Shown: positions 27,925-37,664, numbered from the stretch's first letter. The stretch is 64,000 nt of DNA from Methylophilaceae bacterium (GCA_905339275.1 CAJPFK010000004.1:248001-312000); one strand, 5' to 3'. The notes: generated from the letters alone by a model not told the origin. Numbers and translations: made by a program.

Positions 27925-30615
27925 ATGAAAAAACTGCTTAAATTCACAGCCATAGGCCTGGGCGGCCTGATTGTTATCGCATTGATTATCGTCGGCGTGG
28001 TGGCAGCCACTTTCAACCCGAACGATTACAAACCGCTGATCGTCAAGCTCGTGCAGGAGAAGAAGCAACGCACCTTGAATATCGAAGGCGACATAAAGCT
28101 CGCATTTTGGCCGAAGATAGGTGCAAATCTCGGCAAGATATCGCTTTCTGAGCATAAGGGCGACAAGGAGTTCGCTGCCGTCGACGGACTGCAGGTATCT
28201 CTGGCCCTGTTACCCTTGCTGCAAAAGGAATTGATCGTGGATACCATCTATATCGACGGCGCGCGAGCCAATATCGTGCGTTATGAAGACGGTTCCACCA
28301 ATTTTGATGATTTGCTCAGCCAGGATGAAACCGAGTCCGAGCAGATCAAGTTTGATGTGGACGGCATCGTCGTCACTAATTCTGCCGTGACTTTTACCGA
28401 CCGGCAGGCGGGCGGCGAGTACAAGCTCAGCAAATTCAATCTTAAAACAGGGCATGTGGCGCTGGCAGAACCCTTTGACCTGGCGACGGATTTCGAGCTG
28501 GCCGCCACCAGGCCCGCACTGAACGCCAAAGCAAAAATCCAGGGCAACTTCATGGCGGACCCCGAGGAAAAACACTTTGTTGCGAAAGGCCTGGATGCCA
28601 ACGTGCAGGGCGATTTTGCGGGGGTTACCGGTATGAACGTCAATCTCTCCGGCGATGTGGACGTCAAGCCGGAGAACATGGAGCTGCTGGTGGATAGCCT
28701 GAAACTGGCGATGACGGGCGATTTTGACGGCGCCAGGCTGGCTGTTGATTTACAAGCGCCAAAACTGGCAATACAGAAAGACGTGGTCAGCGGCAAGGAA
28801 GCTCGCCTGGTCTTGAGCCAGGAAAAAGGCAGCGATACCCTCAAGGCCAACCTCGTGCTGGCCGACGTGAAAGGTTCGCCGAAAGCGCTGCAAAGCAGCG
28901 GAATTACCGGCGATATCGCAGTCAAGCAGGGAGCACGCAATATTCAGGGTAAATTTTCATCCCCGTTCAGCGGTAATATCGAGAAACTGATTTTTGAGCT
29001 GCCAAACCTTGCAGGCAATCTGGATGTGAAAGACCCTGTGCTTCCCAAGGGCGCAATGAAAGGCGATTTTGTACTGAAACTTTATGCCGACGTCAAGCAG
29101 GAACAGGTAAAAAGCGATTTCAACCTGGCAATCGACAATACCAAACTGAACGGTGACGTGGCGGTGGCCGGCTTCGGCAAGCCGAGCATCAAATTCAACC
29201 TGAATGCGGATACGCTCGATTTGAACAAGCTGCTCGGCGCACCAGCCGCAAAAACCACGAAGGCATCCACTGCCCCGAACAAGCCCGCCGACCTTTCCGC
29301 GCTGAAAAACCTGCTGCTGGAGGGCAAGGTCAGTATCGGCAGCATTATTTATGACAAGTACCGGCTCAGTGCGCTTAACCTGACAGTCAAGGCAGACGGC
29401 GAGCGGCTCAATGTCAGCCCGTTTGCCGTGAAACTGGATGATACGCAGATCAAGGGGGGATTCGGCATCAGCCGCTTCGACAAGCCGCTTTATCACTTCG
29501 ATGTCGATATCGACAAGCTGGATGCGGATCGTTATATCGCCAGCAATGAAACACAGGCAGGTACCTCACCTGCCGCCAAGTCCGATCCCGATGCGCCAAT
29601 CGACCTTTCTGCATTGAAAAGCATCAACGCCGATGGCGAGCTGCGTATCGGCTGGCTCAAGCTGGCAAACGTCAAATCGACCAATGTGCGCATCAAGCTG
29701 AAGGCGGATGATGGCGTAGCCCAGCTGGCGCCGTTTTCTGCCAACCTGTACGAAGGGGCGATGAACGGCTCGCTGACGGTGGATGCGCGCAGTACGCCCG
29801 ATATTGCGCTCAAGCAGAACATAACGGGGATTGCGATTGGCCCGCTACTGGTCGACGCCATCAACAATGACATGCTCAGCGGCAAGGGCGCCCTGAATGT
29901 CGATGTGACAACCAAGGGAGCGACGGTGGGTGCGCTAAAAAAGTCGCTTAACGGCGCTGCCGGGCTGCAGTTGGCAGACGGTGCCGTGAAGGGCATCGAT
30001 GTCGCTGGCACCATACGCGGTTACAAGGACAAACTCAGTGCGCTCAAAGGCGAGGCCAGTGTCGAAGGCGATAAAACCAAAAAAACCGATTTCAGTGAGA
30101 TGACCGCGACTTTCAATATCAGGAATGGTGTTGCGCATAATGACGACCTCAACATGAAAGCACCGCTTTTTCGCATTGCGGGCAGCGGCGATATCGATAT
30201 TGCAAACGAAACCATCAATTACCTGGCCAAGCCGACCGTGGTGAGTTCGCTTAAAGGCCAGGGCGGCGCAGGTCTCGATGAATTGGGCGGGGTGACGATA
30301 CCGATCAAGCTGACGGGTACTTTCGCCAAGCCTAAATATGCGCTCGATTTTGCCGGGGTCGCTACGGCGCTGGCGCAGAAGAAAGTGCTGGAAAAAGTCG
30401 GCGGCTCCAAAGGCGAAGCCGTACAGAAGCTGATTGGCGGCGATACAGCAGGCGGCCTTGAAAGCCTGATCGGGGGGAAGAAGAAATCCGATACCGCGAC
30501 TGAAGGCACATCCCCCGATGCAGCAAAGACAACGGAACCCAAGCCTGTGGAAGAGAAGCCTAAAACAGTCGAGGACAAGGCGAAGCAGAAGCTGGACAAG
30601 CTGCTGGGCTTCTAG
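27925..30615 (+). CDS. AsmA family protein
   Basis: 896 residues from ATG 27925. An N-terminal signal anchor (LKFTAIGLGGLIVIALIIVGVVAATF) followed by NPNDYKPLIVKLVQEKKQRTLNIEGDIKLAFWPKIGANLGKISLSE, the AsmA N-terminal signature, and long beta-rich repeats ending in the AsmA_2 block (GALKKSLNGAAGLQLADGAVKGIDVAGTIR). AsmA-like proteins are bridge-like lipid transfer proteins between the two membranes. C-terminal tail of about 50 residues is Lys/Glu/Pro/Thr rich. Confidence 0.9.
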   Translation: MKKLLKFTAIGLGGLIVIALIIVGVVAATFNPNDYKPLIVKLVQEKKQRTLNIEGDIKLAFWPKIGANLGKISLSEHKGDKEFAAVDGLQVSLALLPLLQKELIVDTIYIDGARANIVRYEDGSTNFDDLLSQDETESEQIKFDVDGIVVTNSAVTFTDRQAGGEYKLSKFNLKTGHVALAEPFDLATDFELAATRPALNAKAKIQGNFMADPEEKHFVAKGLDANVQGDFAGVTGMNVNLSGDVDVKPENMELLVDSLKLAMTGDFDGARLAVDLQAPKLAIQKDVVSGKEARLVLSQEKGSDTLKANLVLADVKGSPKALQSSGITGDIAVKQGARNIQGKFSSPFSGNIEKLIFELPNLAGNLDVKDPVLPKGAMKGDFVLKLYADVKQEQVKSDFNLAIDNTKLNGDVAVAGFGKPSIKFNLNADTLDLNKLLGAPAAKTTKASTAPNKPADLSALKNLLLEGKVSIGSIIYDKYRLSALNLTVKADGERLNVSPFAVKLDDTQIKGGFGISRFDKPLYHFDVDIDKLDADRYIASNETQAGTSPAAKSDPDAPIDLSALKSINADGELRIGWLKLANVKSTNVRIKLKADDGVAQLAPFSANLYEGAMNGSLTVDARSTPDIALKQNITGIAIGPLLVDAINNDMLSGKGALNVDVTTKGATVGALKKSLNGAAGLQLADGAVKGIDVAGTIRGYKDKLSALKGEASVEGDKTKKTDFSEMTATFNIRNGVAHNDDLNMKAPLFRIAGSGDIDIANETINYLAKPTVVSSLKGQGGAGLDELGGVTIPIKLTGTFAKPKYALDFAGVATALAQKKVLEKVGGSKGEAVQKLIGGDTAGGLESLIGGKKKSDTATEGTSPDAAKTTEPKPVEEKPKTVEDKAKQKLDKLLGF

Positions 30616-30635
30616 CCTGCTAACCGGAGTCGGCG

Positions 30636-31196
30636 GTGCAGAACTTATCCATGTTGCCGGAAAATCTGCCGGTACCGGAGGATGACGGCGCATGCAGGCA
30701 TCTGTTTCATCACGCCCTGCCGGATTGCGACCTGCAATCCACGCAAGGCGGTTACGTCAATCTCTCGAAAATTGCCAGATGGCTGGTGCTGTACTGCTAT
30801 CCGATGACCGGCCGCCCCGGTACGCCGCTACCCGAGGGCTGGGATGCGATCCCCGGCGCGCGCGGGTGTACGCCGCAAGCCTGCATGTTTCGCGACCACT
30901 ACCGGGAACTGCAAGCGTTGAATGCCGAGGTGTTTGGCTTGAGTACCCAGAGCCATGCCGATCAGGTGGAGGCTGCGAACAGGTTGCACCTGCCTTATGC
31001 GTTGCTTAGCGACGCGGCGTTTGCTTGCACGGATATGCTGGGTTTGCCGGTTTTTGAGGTGGGCGGCAGGCGCTTGAACAAACGCCTGACCCTGATTGCA
31101 AAAGACGGTCGTATCCAGCATTGTTTCTATCCGGTGTTTCCGCCGGACAGGAACAGCGCCGATGTGATTGACTGGTTAAAGAAGCACGGTGATTAA
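30636..31196 (+). CDS. atypical peroxiredoxin (BCP/PrxQ-like)
   Basis: 186 residues, GTG start with GGAG 7 nt upstream. Thioredoxin fold: WLVLYCYPMTGRPGTP, then GCTPQACMFRDHY carrying the peroxidatic Cys and a second Cys four residues later as in PrxQ/BCP. Between PMTG.PG and GCTPQAC an insert of about 17 residues (LPEGWDAIPGA) separates the usual PxxxTxxC proline/threonine from the cysteine. Reduces peroxides at the expense of thiols. Confidence 0.85.
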   Translation: MQNLSMLPENLPVPEDDGACRHLFHHALPDCDLQSTQGGYVNLSKIARWLVLYCYPMTGRPGTPLPEGWDAIPGARGCTPQACMFRDHYRELQALNAEVFGLSTQSHADQVEAANRLHLPYALLSDAAFACTDMLGLPVFEVGGRRLNKRLTLIAKDGRIQHCFYPVFPPDRNSADVIDWLKKHGD

Positions 31197-31316
31197 TACC
31201 CTGTCTTGATGATGCCCCGCATTTTCGCTGTTGCCCGGCACGCGCGGCTCCGGCGGCAGTGCCTTGCAACCTGCGATGAACGCGCAGTTCAACGGAAGGA
31301 TAATCGAGAATTTCAT
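31176..31316 (-). CDS. possible small lipoprotein (46 aa)
   Basis: A 46-residue frame starting MKFSIILPLNCAFIAGC, which gives a lipobox-like IAGC at Cys17 after a short hydrophobic stretch; AGGAAA lies 5-6 nt upstream. Its last 21 nt overlap the 3' end of the peroxiredoxin gene. No family recognised. Could be a chance frame. Confidence 0.4.
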   Translation of the reverse strand: MKFSIILPLNCAFIAGCKALPPEPRVPGNSENAGHHQDRVLITVLL

Positions 31317-31403
31317 ATGGGTTTCCTGAATATGACAAATGTAGCAACGAGCAGGAAATCCTGCCTGTGCATTCGATGATGAGCCGCTATATCGAGCCCG
31401 CCA

Positions 31404-32441
31404 ATGAATGATTTCGCAGCTCGATTGATTGCCTGGCAAGCCGTGCACGGCCGCCATGACCTGCCTTGGCAGAACACGCGGGACCCTTATGCCATTTGGG
31501 TGTCCGAGATCATGCTGCAGCAGACGCAAGTTGCGGCTGTTATCGGCTATTACCGGAAATTCATGCAGCGCTTTCCTGATGTTGCCGCGTTGGCCGCATC
31601 CGGGCAGGATGAAGTGCTGCAGCATTGGAGTGGGCTGGGTTATTACTCGCGTGCGCGCAACCTGCACCAGGCAGCGCAGATGGTTGTCGATGAGCATGGC
31701 GGCATATTCCCGCGCGATTTCGAGGCGATTCAGCGCCTGCCGGGGATCGGCCGCTCCACTGCGGCAGCGATCTCCAGTTTTGCTTTCGATCTGCCACAGC
31801 CGATACTGGACGGTAATGTGAAACGTGTTTTTGCACGCCATTTTCTTGTGGAAGGATGGCCGGGCATGCCCAGGACGGAGAAGCGTTTGTGGACGCTGGC
31901 CGAGCAGTTGATGCCGCAGCAGGAAATGGTTGCCTACACGCAGGGGCTGATGGATCTGGGCGCCACGCTATGCACGCGAAGTAAACCCGGGTGTGAAATT
32001 TGTCCGTTGAGGCAGACGTGCGGCGCATTCCTCAACCAGCGGGTAAAGGAATTACCAAGCCCCAAACCGCGCAAGCCGCTGCCCGAAAAAGCGATCACGA
32101 TGCTGTTGTTGGTGGACGGGGATGAAGTCTTGCTGGAGAAGCGGCCATCCAGTGGCATCTGGGGCGGGCTGTGGAGCCTGCCGGAAGTTGCGGATGGCGG
32201 GGATGCGCAAACCGCCGCGCGGGAGCGTTACGGAGCGGAGACCGATATGCTTCCGGCTTTGCCCGTTTTCACGCATGTATTCACGCACTTCCGGCTGCAC
32301 ATTACGCCGCAACCGATGCGCATCATCAGGCATTTGCCGGAGGCGAGGCAGCTGTCGGCAGTCTGGTTGAGCCGGCAGGAGGCCATCGGCGCCGCCCTGC
32401 CGACGCCGATCAGGAAGATACTGAAAAATTTACCCGATTAA
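31404..32441 (+). CDS. mutY: A/G-specific adenine glycosylase
   Basis: 345 residues; removes adenine mispaired with 8-oxoguanine. Motifs: SEIMLQQTQV with catalytic Glu35, helix-hairpin-helix RLPGIGRSTAAAI, catalytic Asp in ILDGNVKRVFARH, 4Fe-4S ligands CTRSKPGCEICPLRQTC, and a C-terminal NUDIX-like 8-oxoG recognition domain (LLLVDGDEVLLEKRPSSGIWGGLWSLPE). Complete. Confidence 0.97.
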   Translation: MNDFAARLIAWQAVHGRHDLPWQNTRDPYAIWVSEIMLQQTQVAAVIGYYRKFMQRFPDVAALAASGQDEVLQHWSGLGYYSRARNLHQAAQMVVDEHGGIFPRDFEAIQRLPGIGRSTAAAISSFAFDLPQPILDGNVKRVFARHFLVEGWPGMPRTEKRLWTLAEQLMPQQEMVAYTQGLMDLGATLCTRSKPGCEICPLRQTCGAFLNQRVKELPSPKPRKPLPEKAITMLLLVDGDEVLLEKRPSSGIWGGLWSLPEVADGGDAQTAARERYGAETDMLPALPVFTHVFTHFRLHITPQPMRIIRHLPEARQLSAVWLSRQEAIGAALPTPIRKILKNLPD

Positions 32442-32515
32442 CGGCTCCGAAGAACCATTCCGGACTGGATCGGCGCGGATTGCGGTTCCTGGCTTGCAGT
32501 TTTTTCGCAGCGGTT

Positions 32516-33172
32516 TTATCCGGCTTTGCGGAAGGTGAGATTGATACGATGGTTGGCGAGAATGGGATGATGGCCGGGCTGTACCGGCATGACGCCATGA
32601 TAACGCAGCCGGTCTTCGTCTCCCCAGACCATCACGTCGCCATGGTACAGCGGTATTTTGACTGCGGGATCGGTGCGTTTCATTCCGCCGAAAAGGAACA
32701 CGGCAGGGATGCCCAATGAAACCGAAACGATGGGCTGATCGAAGCTGCGTTCGTTTTTGTCCTGATGCAGGCCCATTCCTGAACCCGCTGCGTACTGGTT
32801 AATCAGGCAGCTGTCCGGCACGAAATCTCCAAAACCGGCCCGGGCTGCCGCTGTATGCGCGAGCTTGTAGAACACCTCGGGCATTTCCGGCCATGGCTGG
32901 CTGGAATGCGGGTCGAGCGGGGCGTAACGATAGCCGCGTTGGTCAGATACCCAGCCAAAGTCTCCGCAACTGCTGGTTCTTACGGACATCATGCCGTTGG
33001 GCGTTGTCATGTTCCGCAAGGGTGAAGCCGACAGAATGCGATTGAGCCCAGCCAGCACCGCAGCTTCGTCTTCAAGCGCAAGCCCGCGCAGCAGCCAGGA
33101 GGCTGGGCCGGGTTTCCTGACCGGCGCACGGTCAGGAAATAAATCCAGGCCCGGGCATTCATTTTGCGTCAT
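32516..33172 (-). CDS. alkB: alpha-ketoglutarate-dependent DNA dioxygenase
   Basis: 218 residues. Oxidatively removes methyl groups from 1-methyladenine and 3-methylcytosine, releasing formaldehyde. Fe(II) ligands and 2OG site: GLHQDKNE (HxD), RYHGV (distal His) and RINLTFR (2OG arginine). DNA-lid region includes SVRTSSCGDFGWVSD. Last gene of an ada operon, overlapping the upstream oxygenase by 14 nt. Confidence 0.95.
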   Translation of the reverse strand: MTQNECPGLDLFPDRAPVRKPGPASWLLRGLALEDEAAVLAGLNRILSASPLRNMTTPNGMMSVRTSSCGDFGWVSDQRGYRYAPLDPHSSQPWPEMPEVFYKLAHTAAARAGFGDFVPDSCLINQYAAGSGMGLHQDKNERSFDQPIVSVSLGIPAVFLFGGMKRTDPAVKIPLYHGDVMVWGDEDRLRYHGVMPVQPGHHPILANHRINLTFRKAG

Positions 33173-33884
33173 GAAAAATCAGCCCCAGTGTATGCCGTCG
33201 ACCGGACCGGACAAGGCTCACGCCATGCCGCATGCTGACGCGATAGAATCCCCTTGTGCCGCTTACCGGCCTCTGATGCACGGCAAATATGGCGGCATCG
33301 CCTTGTTGCAGGGGCAGAACCTCTACTTTTGATTGCATGCGGGGGCGCTGTTCGGTGACCACGAATTCGCCGCCGGTAAAATCCGCTGCGGGTTGCGAAA
33401 GCAGGATGGCGACTTGCAAGGGGAAGACGTGTTCGCCATATAAATCCTGATGCAGGCAATTGTAGTCGCCTTCGCGATATTGAAGCAAAAGCGGTGTGGG
33501 CCGGCATTGCCCGGATGCATGGCAGCGGGACAGGAAGTCGGCGTGCACATCCGGGTAGCGTATATCGATGCCCATGCACTTGTTCCAATGGTTCGCAATC
33601 GACGCCAGCCTTTCATAAAGATGATTTCTTAAATCAGCGATTAAGGAAGGCAGCGGATAGCTGAAGTACTGGTATTCACCGCGGCCATAGCCATGCTGCT
33701 CCATGACGATACGGCTGCGGAATTGTGAGCTGTCTTCGTACATGGCGGCCAGTTTGCGGCAATCCCCGGCAGTCAATATGCGCCCGATGACTGCGAAGCC
33801 CTGTCGGGTTAGATCATCAGAGATGGCTGCCCAATCCAGTATTTCCAGCCGCGGCAAGCGGGCGTTTCTAAACGGTTTGTTCAT
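33159..33884 (-). CDS. 2OG-Fe(II) oxygenase (Oxygenase-NA type)
   Basis: 241 residues. Cupin-type oxygenase with HxD in CLHQDLYGEHVFPLQVAILLSQP, GGEFVVTEQRPRMQSK, and a distal His/Arg region (SMRHGVSLVRSGRRHTLGLIFHD). It matches a family often encoded next to ada or alkB, with no characterised substrate. It overlaps ada by 4 nt and alkB by 14 nt, so the three are co-translated and likely co-induced by alkylation damage. Confidence 0.85.
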   Translation of the reverse strand: MNKPFRNARLPRLEILDWAAISDDLTRQGFAVIGRILTAGDCRKLAAMYEDSSQFRSRIVMEQHGYGRGEYQYFSYPLPSLIADLRNHLYERLASIANHWNKCMGIDIRYPDVHADFLSRCHASGQCRPTPLLLQYREGDYNCLHQDLYGEHVFPLQVAILLSQPAADFTGGEFVVTEQRPRMQSKVEVLPLQQGDAAIFAVHQRPVSGTRGFYRVSMRHGVSLVRSGRRHTLGLIFHDAK

Positions 33885-34936
33885 GGAATGCTTTCTTTTT
33901 CCAGCAATGCACGCTTGCGTTCCACGCCCCAGCGATAGCCGGAAATTGTACCGTCATTGCGCACCACCCGATGACATGGGATCGCAACCGCCAGCGTATT
34001 GGCGGCGCATGCCCCGGCGACGGCTCGCACTGCTTTCGGCGCGCCGATTTTCTCTGCGATATCGGTATAACTGGCAGTCTGGCCGGCAGGAATTTCCCGC
34101 AAAGCCTGCCATACGCGTTGCTGGAACGCGGTGCCACGAATATCCAGCGGCAGGTCCAGCCCGATGGCAGGCGTTTCGACAAAACCGACGACCTGTGCCA
34201 CCCACTGTTCAAAATCCGCATCCCCGCCGATCAGTTCGGAGTTGGGAAACCGGTCCTGCAAATCACGCGCCAATGCGTCGGCATCGTCACCGATCGAAAT
34301 GGCGCAGATGCCACGATCGCTTCGTGCTACGAGAATCGCCCCCAGCGAGCATTCGCCGATTGCGAAGCGAATCTCGGTGTTGGCGCCGCCAGCCCGGTAA
34401 TTGCTTGGCGTCATGCCGAGCAACTGGTCGGATTTTTCGTAAAACCGGCTATTGGCATTGTAGCCGGCATCAAAAATGGCCTCCGTCACGCTATTGCCCT
34501 GTACCAGTTGCTGGCGTACCCGCCTGGCTCGGTGCGCTGCCATATAGGCTTTGGGTGTGATGCCAGTCACCGTTTTGAACAAGCGATGGAAATAATAGAT
34601 GCTCAGGCCGGCATGCCTTGCCAGCGCATCGAGATCAAGCGCTTCTTCCGCGTTTTCAATAAGCCGGCAAGCCTCTGCAATGAGGGCAGCATGCTGTTCG
34701 GCCAGAGATGCCTGGTCGGGTTTGCAACGTTTGCAGGGACGAAAGCCTGCGCGTTCTGCCGCCTCGGCCGTGGCATAAAACACGACATTCTCCGGTCTGG
34801 GCAAACGTGCGGCACAGGAGGGCCGGCAATAGATGCCCGTGGTTCTAACCGCATAGTAGAACTCGCCATCCGCGCTCTTGTCCCTCTGCGCCACGCGATG
34901 CCAGCGAGGATCGTTTTCCATGTTGCGATTGCTCAT
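33881..34936 (-). CDS. ada: bifunctional Ada: methylphosphotriester sensor, AraC regulator and O6-methylguanine-DNA methyltransferase
   Basis: 351 residues. N-terminal zinc domain with C37, C41, C68 and C71 (C37 takes the phosphotriester methyl), AraC-type helix-turn-helix (LDLDALARHAGLSIYYFHRLFKTVTGITPKAY), and C-terminal methyltransferase with acceptor C321 in IPCHRV. When methylated it activates its own operon. ATG 34936 follows GAGAACGAG; a second ATG lies five codons on. Full length and intact. Confidence 0.96.
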   Translation of the reverse strand: MSNRNMENDPRWHRVAQRDKSADGEFYYAVRTTGIYCRPSCAARLPRPENVVFYATAEAAERAGFRPCKRCKPDQASLAEQHAALIAEACRLIENAEEALDLDALARHAGLSIYYFHRLFKTVTGITPKAYMAAHRARRVRQQLVQGNSVTEAIFDAGYNANSRFYEKSDQLLGMTPSNYRAGGANTEIRFAIGECSLGAILVARSDRGICAISIGDDADALARDLQDRFPNSELIGGDADFEQWVAQVVGFVETPAIGLDLPLDIRGTAFQQRVWQALREIPAGQTASYTDIAEKIGAPKAVRAVAGACAANTLAVAIPCHRVVRNDGTISGYRWGVERKRALLEKESIP

Positions 34937-35400
34937 CTCGTTCTCTTCTCACAATGTTTCGTGTAATGTAAATCCTTTCATTTTGGCCGGCACTCCGGCT
35001 CTTGCTTTCAAATTTTCGTTTGTTGCGTGCAACGCCCTGAATTGGAATTTGACCGAATCCGACGGCAAGACGGCATAATTTTTTGCGGTATCGCTGCCAG
35101 GGACATCATTTAGGATACAACGCTTGAAATCAACCATTTCTCGGGAAAAAACCATCTCTGAAGCTGCCGATGACCCGGCCGCCGGACGGTTGAGATGCTG
35201 CTGATCTATACCCTTGCCCGCGAGGATATTCTGCCAGCGGATGATCTGAGCTCGGCGAAGCATGGAGTCCATGTCGGACAATAGCGGCCTGGTATTTGTG
35301 GCGCGTGCCGAAATAGTTAAAATGTATGCTTGGCGTGTTCAATAAATCATCATGTTATATAGATAAGTAACCCCGGTTCGTGCGAGAATAACTCCATACC
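34937..35400. other. 464-nt intergenic region between ada and the SulP gene
   Basis: Holds the divergent control regions. A 110-codon open frame on the minus strand (34949-35281) has no ribosome site, no family resemblance and an unremarkable composition, and I do not call it. No long inverted repeat or RNA motif was seen. The last 70 nt ahead of the SulP start are AT-rich (35335-35375). Confidence 0.5.
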
Positions 35401-37020
35401 ATGATTGCGATACTCGAAGCCAAACGTGCCGGGCTGCTTGCCAGAAAATACTGGGCAGCTAATATCGTTTCGGGGTTGATTGTCGGGGTCGTCGCGCTGC
35501 CGCTGGCCATGGCTTTTGCCATTGCTTCCGGCGCCAAGCCTGAGCAGGGAATCTATACCGCCATCGTAGCGGGGGCATTGACTGCAGTTCTTGGCGGCAG
35601 CCGGCTGCAGATATCAGGTCCGACAGGGGCTTTCATTGTCATTCTTGCAGGCATCTCGGCCAAATATGGCATCGCCGGCCTGCAAATCGCCACCCTGATG
35701 GCCGGCTTCATGCTGATCGCCATGGCATTTACACGCATGGGCGGCGTCATCAAGTTCATTCCCGACCCCGTCATCATCGGCTTCACCAGCGGGATTGCGG
35801 TCATTATTTTCGTCGGGCAGTGGAAAGACTTTCTGGGCCTGGATGTGACACTGGGGCCGGAGCATTTTCATGAGAAATTCCTGACGTTGGCGCAGGCATT
35901 GCCGCATACGCATATGGAAACCGGCTTGCTGGGCGTGTTTACTTTGTTGGTCTTGCTGCTCGCCCCCAGGTTTTTCAAGCGTGTACCGGCACCGCTGATC
36001 GCCATCATACTGGCGACGACAGTACAGGCGGTTTTCCAGTTTGAAGGCGTGGCAACCATCGGAACGGCGTTCGGCGGCATTCCGCAACAACTACCGGAGT
36101 TTCAATGGCCGCAGGCCAGCTTCTCGGATGTGCTGCACCTGATCGGCCCCGCTTTCACGATTGCGCTGCTTTGTGCGATCGAGTCATTATTGTCCGCTGT
36201 GGTCGCAGATGGCATGACAGGCACCAAGCACAATTCAAACCAGGAGTTGTTCGGGCAGGGCATTGCCAATATTTTCTCGCCGTTGTTTGGCGGCTTTGCT
36301 TCAACCGGCGCCATTGCGAGGACCGCAACCAATATCAAACAAGGCGCCAACAGCCCGATTTCCGGCATCGTGCATGCGCTGACGCTGCTGATAATCGTCC
36401 TGTTGCTCGCACCGCTGGCTGAAGATATCCCGCTTTGCGCCCTTGCCGCCATCCTGTTCGTGGTGGCCTATAACATGAGCGAGGTACACCGCTTCAAGCA
36501 CATGCTGATGACAGCGCCTAACGCAGATGTGGCCGTCCTGCTGATTACGTTCTTTCTTACCGTGTTCAGTGACCTGGTGATTGCGGTGAATATAGGCGTC
36601 ATGATTGCGGCACTGCTGTTCATGAAACGCATGTCGGAGACCGTGATACTGGCGGAACAAACTTCCGAGCAACTGCAGAATGAAATTCAAGGGAGTGATT
36701 TCGTCCTGCCTGAAAGAACGGTCGTCTTTGCCATGGAAGGCCCTTTTTTCTTCGGCGCTGCGGAACGGCTCGAAGCAACGCTGGAGAATATCCACAGCCA
36801 TGCCAATATCCTGGTGCTTCGTCTTGGCCAGGTGCCGTTTATCGATGCCACCGGCATACAGGCACTCTGGGATCTGCGGGATACCTGTAAAAAATACAAC
36901 ACGCGGCTGGTGCTATGCGAAGTGCGGCCCAACGTGCATCAAAAGCTGAAACGGGCCGGATTCCTGGGGCAGCTCGGCCAGTCGAATGTGATTGGCGCGC
37001 TCGATGAGCTGACCGGGTAA
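35401..37020 (+). CDS. SulP-family anion transporter with STAS domain
   Basis: 539 residues. SulP signature KYWAANIVSGLIVGVVALPLAMAFAIASGAKPEQGIYTAIVAG, SGPTGAFIVIL, then ten or more membrane helices and a cytoplasmic STAS domain from about 440 (FIDATGIQALWDL). Transports sulfate, bicarbonate or another anion; substrate not readable from sequence. Stands alone. SFPDVLH-free core resembles bacterial putative sulfate permeases; no carbonic anhydrase is adjacent. Confidence 0.9.
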   Translation: MIAILEAKRAGLLARKYWAANIVSGLIVGVVALPLAMAFAIASGAKPEQGIYTAIVAGALTAVLGGSRLQISGPTGAFIVILAGISAKYGIAGLQIATLMAGFMLIAMAFTRMGGVIKFIPDPVIIGFTSGIAVIIFVGQWKDFLGLDVTLGPEHFHEKFLTLAQALPHTHMETGLLGVFTLLVLLLAPRFFKRVPAPLIAIILATTVQAVFQFEGVATIGTAFGGIPQQLPEFQWPQASFSDVLHLIGPAFTIALLCAIESLLSAVVADGMTGTKHNSNQELFGQGIANIFSPLFGGFASTGAIARTATNIKQGANSPISGIVHALTLLIIVLLLAPLAEDIPLCALAAILFVVAYNMSEVHRFKHMLMTAPNADVAVLLITFFLTVFSDLVIAVNIGVMIAALLFMKRMSETVILAEQTSEQLQNEIQGSDFVLPERTVVFAMEGPFFFGAAERLEATLENIHSHANILVLRLGQVPFIDATGIQALWDLRDTCKKYNTRLVLCEVRPNVHQKLKRAGFLGQLGQSNVIGALDELTG

Positions 37021-37077
37021 CGATAGGGAGCCTGCCGGTTGGCAGGTTGTGCAGGCCGTAAAAGCACTAATCTTGCG

Positions 37078-37527
37078 CTACCCGAAAAATCTCCTGAACC
37101 ACCCGCCATCTTTCTTTTTTTCTGCGATGACCTCCATCATGTTGGCTTTTACTGCAGCCACATAATCGGCATCATCCTGCTTGATGTGCGTAATCAACCA
37201 GCGGCTGAGAAGGTCGTGCAACTCTTTGGTGATATCGTCGCCCAGCATGAATCGTTCCTTGTATTCGCCAATCCGCCGGGCAAACAGGTCGTGCACCTTC
37301 TTGTGCGGCTTGCAATATCTGTAGCCGGCTTCCTCCTGCAGGTTCTCCTCGAAAGCAAAGTGAGAGAGGGTATAGTCTACGCACTCGTCCAGAACGCGGC
37401 CGATTGCAACCTTGTCCTGTTGATTGATGGCATCTTCCAGTTCGTTGATGTAATCCACGATCCTGCTGTGCTGCTTGTCGATGATCTCGATGCCGGTGTT
37501 TAAATCGCTAGTCCAGACAATTGCCAT
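37078..37527 (-). CDS. bacteriohemerythrin
   Basis: 149 residues, four-helix bundle with the full di-iron set: H20, H56, E60, H75, H79, H114 and D118. Binds O2 reversibly; in bacteria used for O2 storage, supply to oxygenases, or sensing. Starts MAIVWTSDLNTGIEIIDKQH, the usual opening. GGGAGG sits 6 nt upstream of the ATG. Monocistronic; nearby Fae-like gene has its own promoter and terminator. Confidence 0.95.
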   Translation of the reverse strand: MAIVWTSDLNTGIEIIDKQHSRIVDYINELEDAINQQDKVAIGRVLDECVDYTLSHFAFEENLQEEAGYRYCKPHKKVHDLFARRIGEYKERFMLGDDITKELHDLLSRWLITHIKQDDADYVAAVKANMMEVIAEKKKDGGWFRRFFG

Positions 37528-37631
37528 GAAGCATCCTCCCTGACTATGAAACCAAGCATTCTAGTCACGCGGGGTGGAGCCCGTATTGACGGATATCAAT
37601 TCAGATGCATCTGCCTGTGCTCAGGCAAACA

Positions 37632-37664
37632 AAAAGCCCTTGCGGAAATTCCGCAAGGGCTTTT
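37632..37664 (-). terminator. intrinsic terminator of the fae-like gene
   Basis: AAAAGCCCTTGCGG (37632-37645), loop AAATT, CCGCAAGGGCTTTT (37651-37664): 14-bp stem. Read on the minus strand it ends in five T, 22 nt after the fae stop. Confidence 0.9.

Noticed and set aside
31176-31841. 221-codon minus-strand frame crossing mutY
   Set aside because: Most of it is a shadow of mutY; only the last 46 codons are kept as a weak lipoprotein candidate.
34949-35281. 110-codon minus-strand frame between ada and SulP genes
   Set aside because: No ribosome site, no family resemblance, and it sits in the divergent control region.
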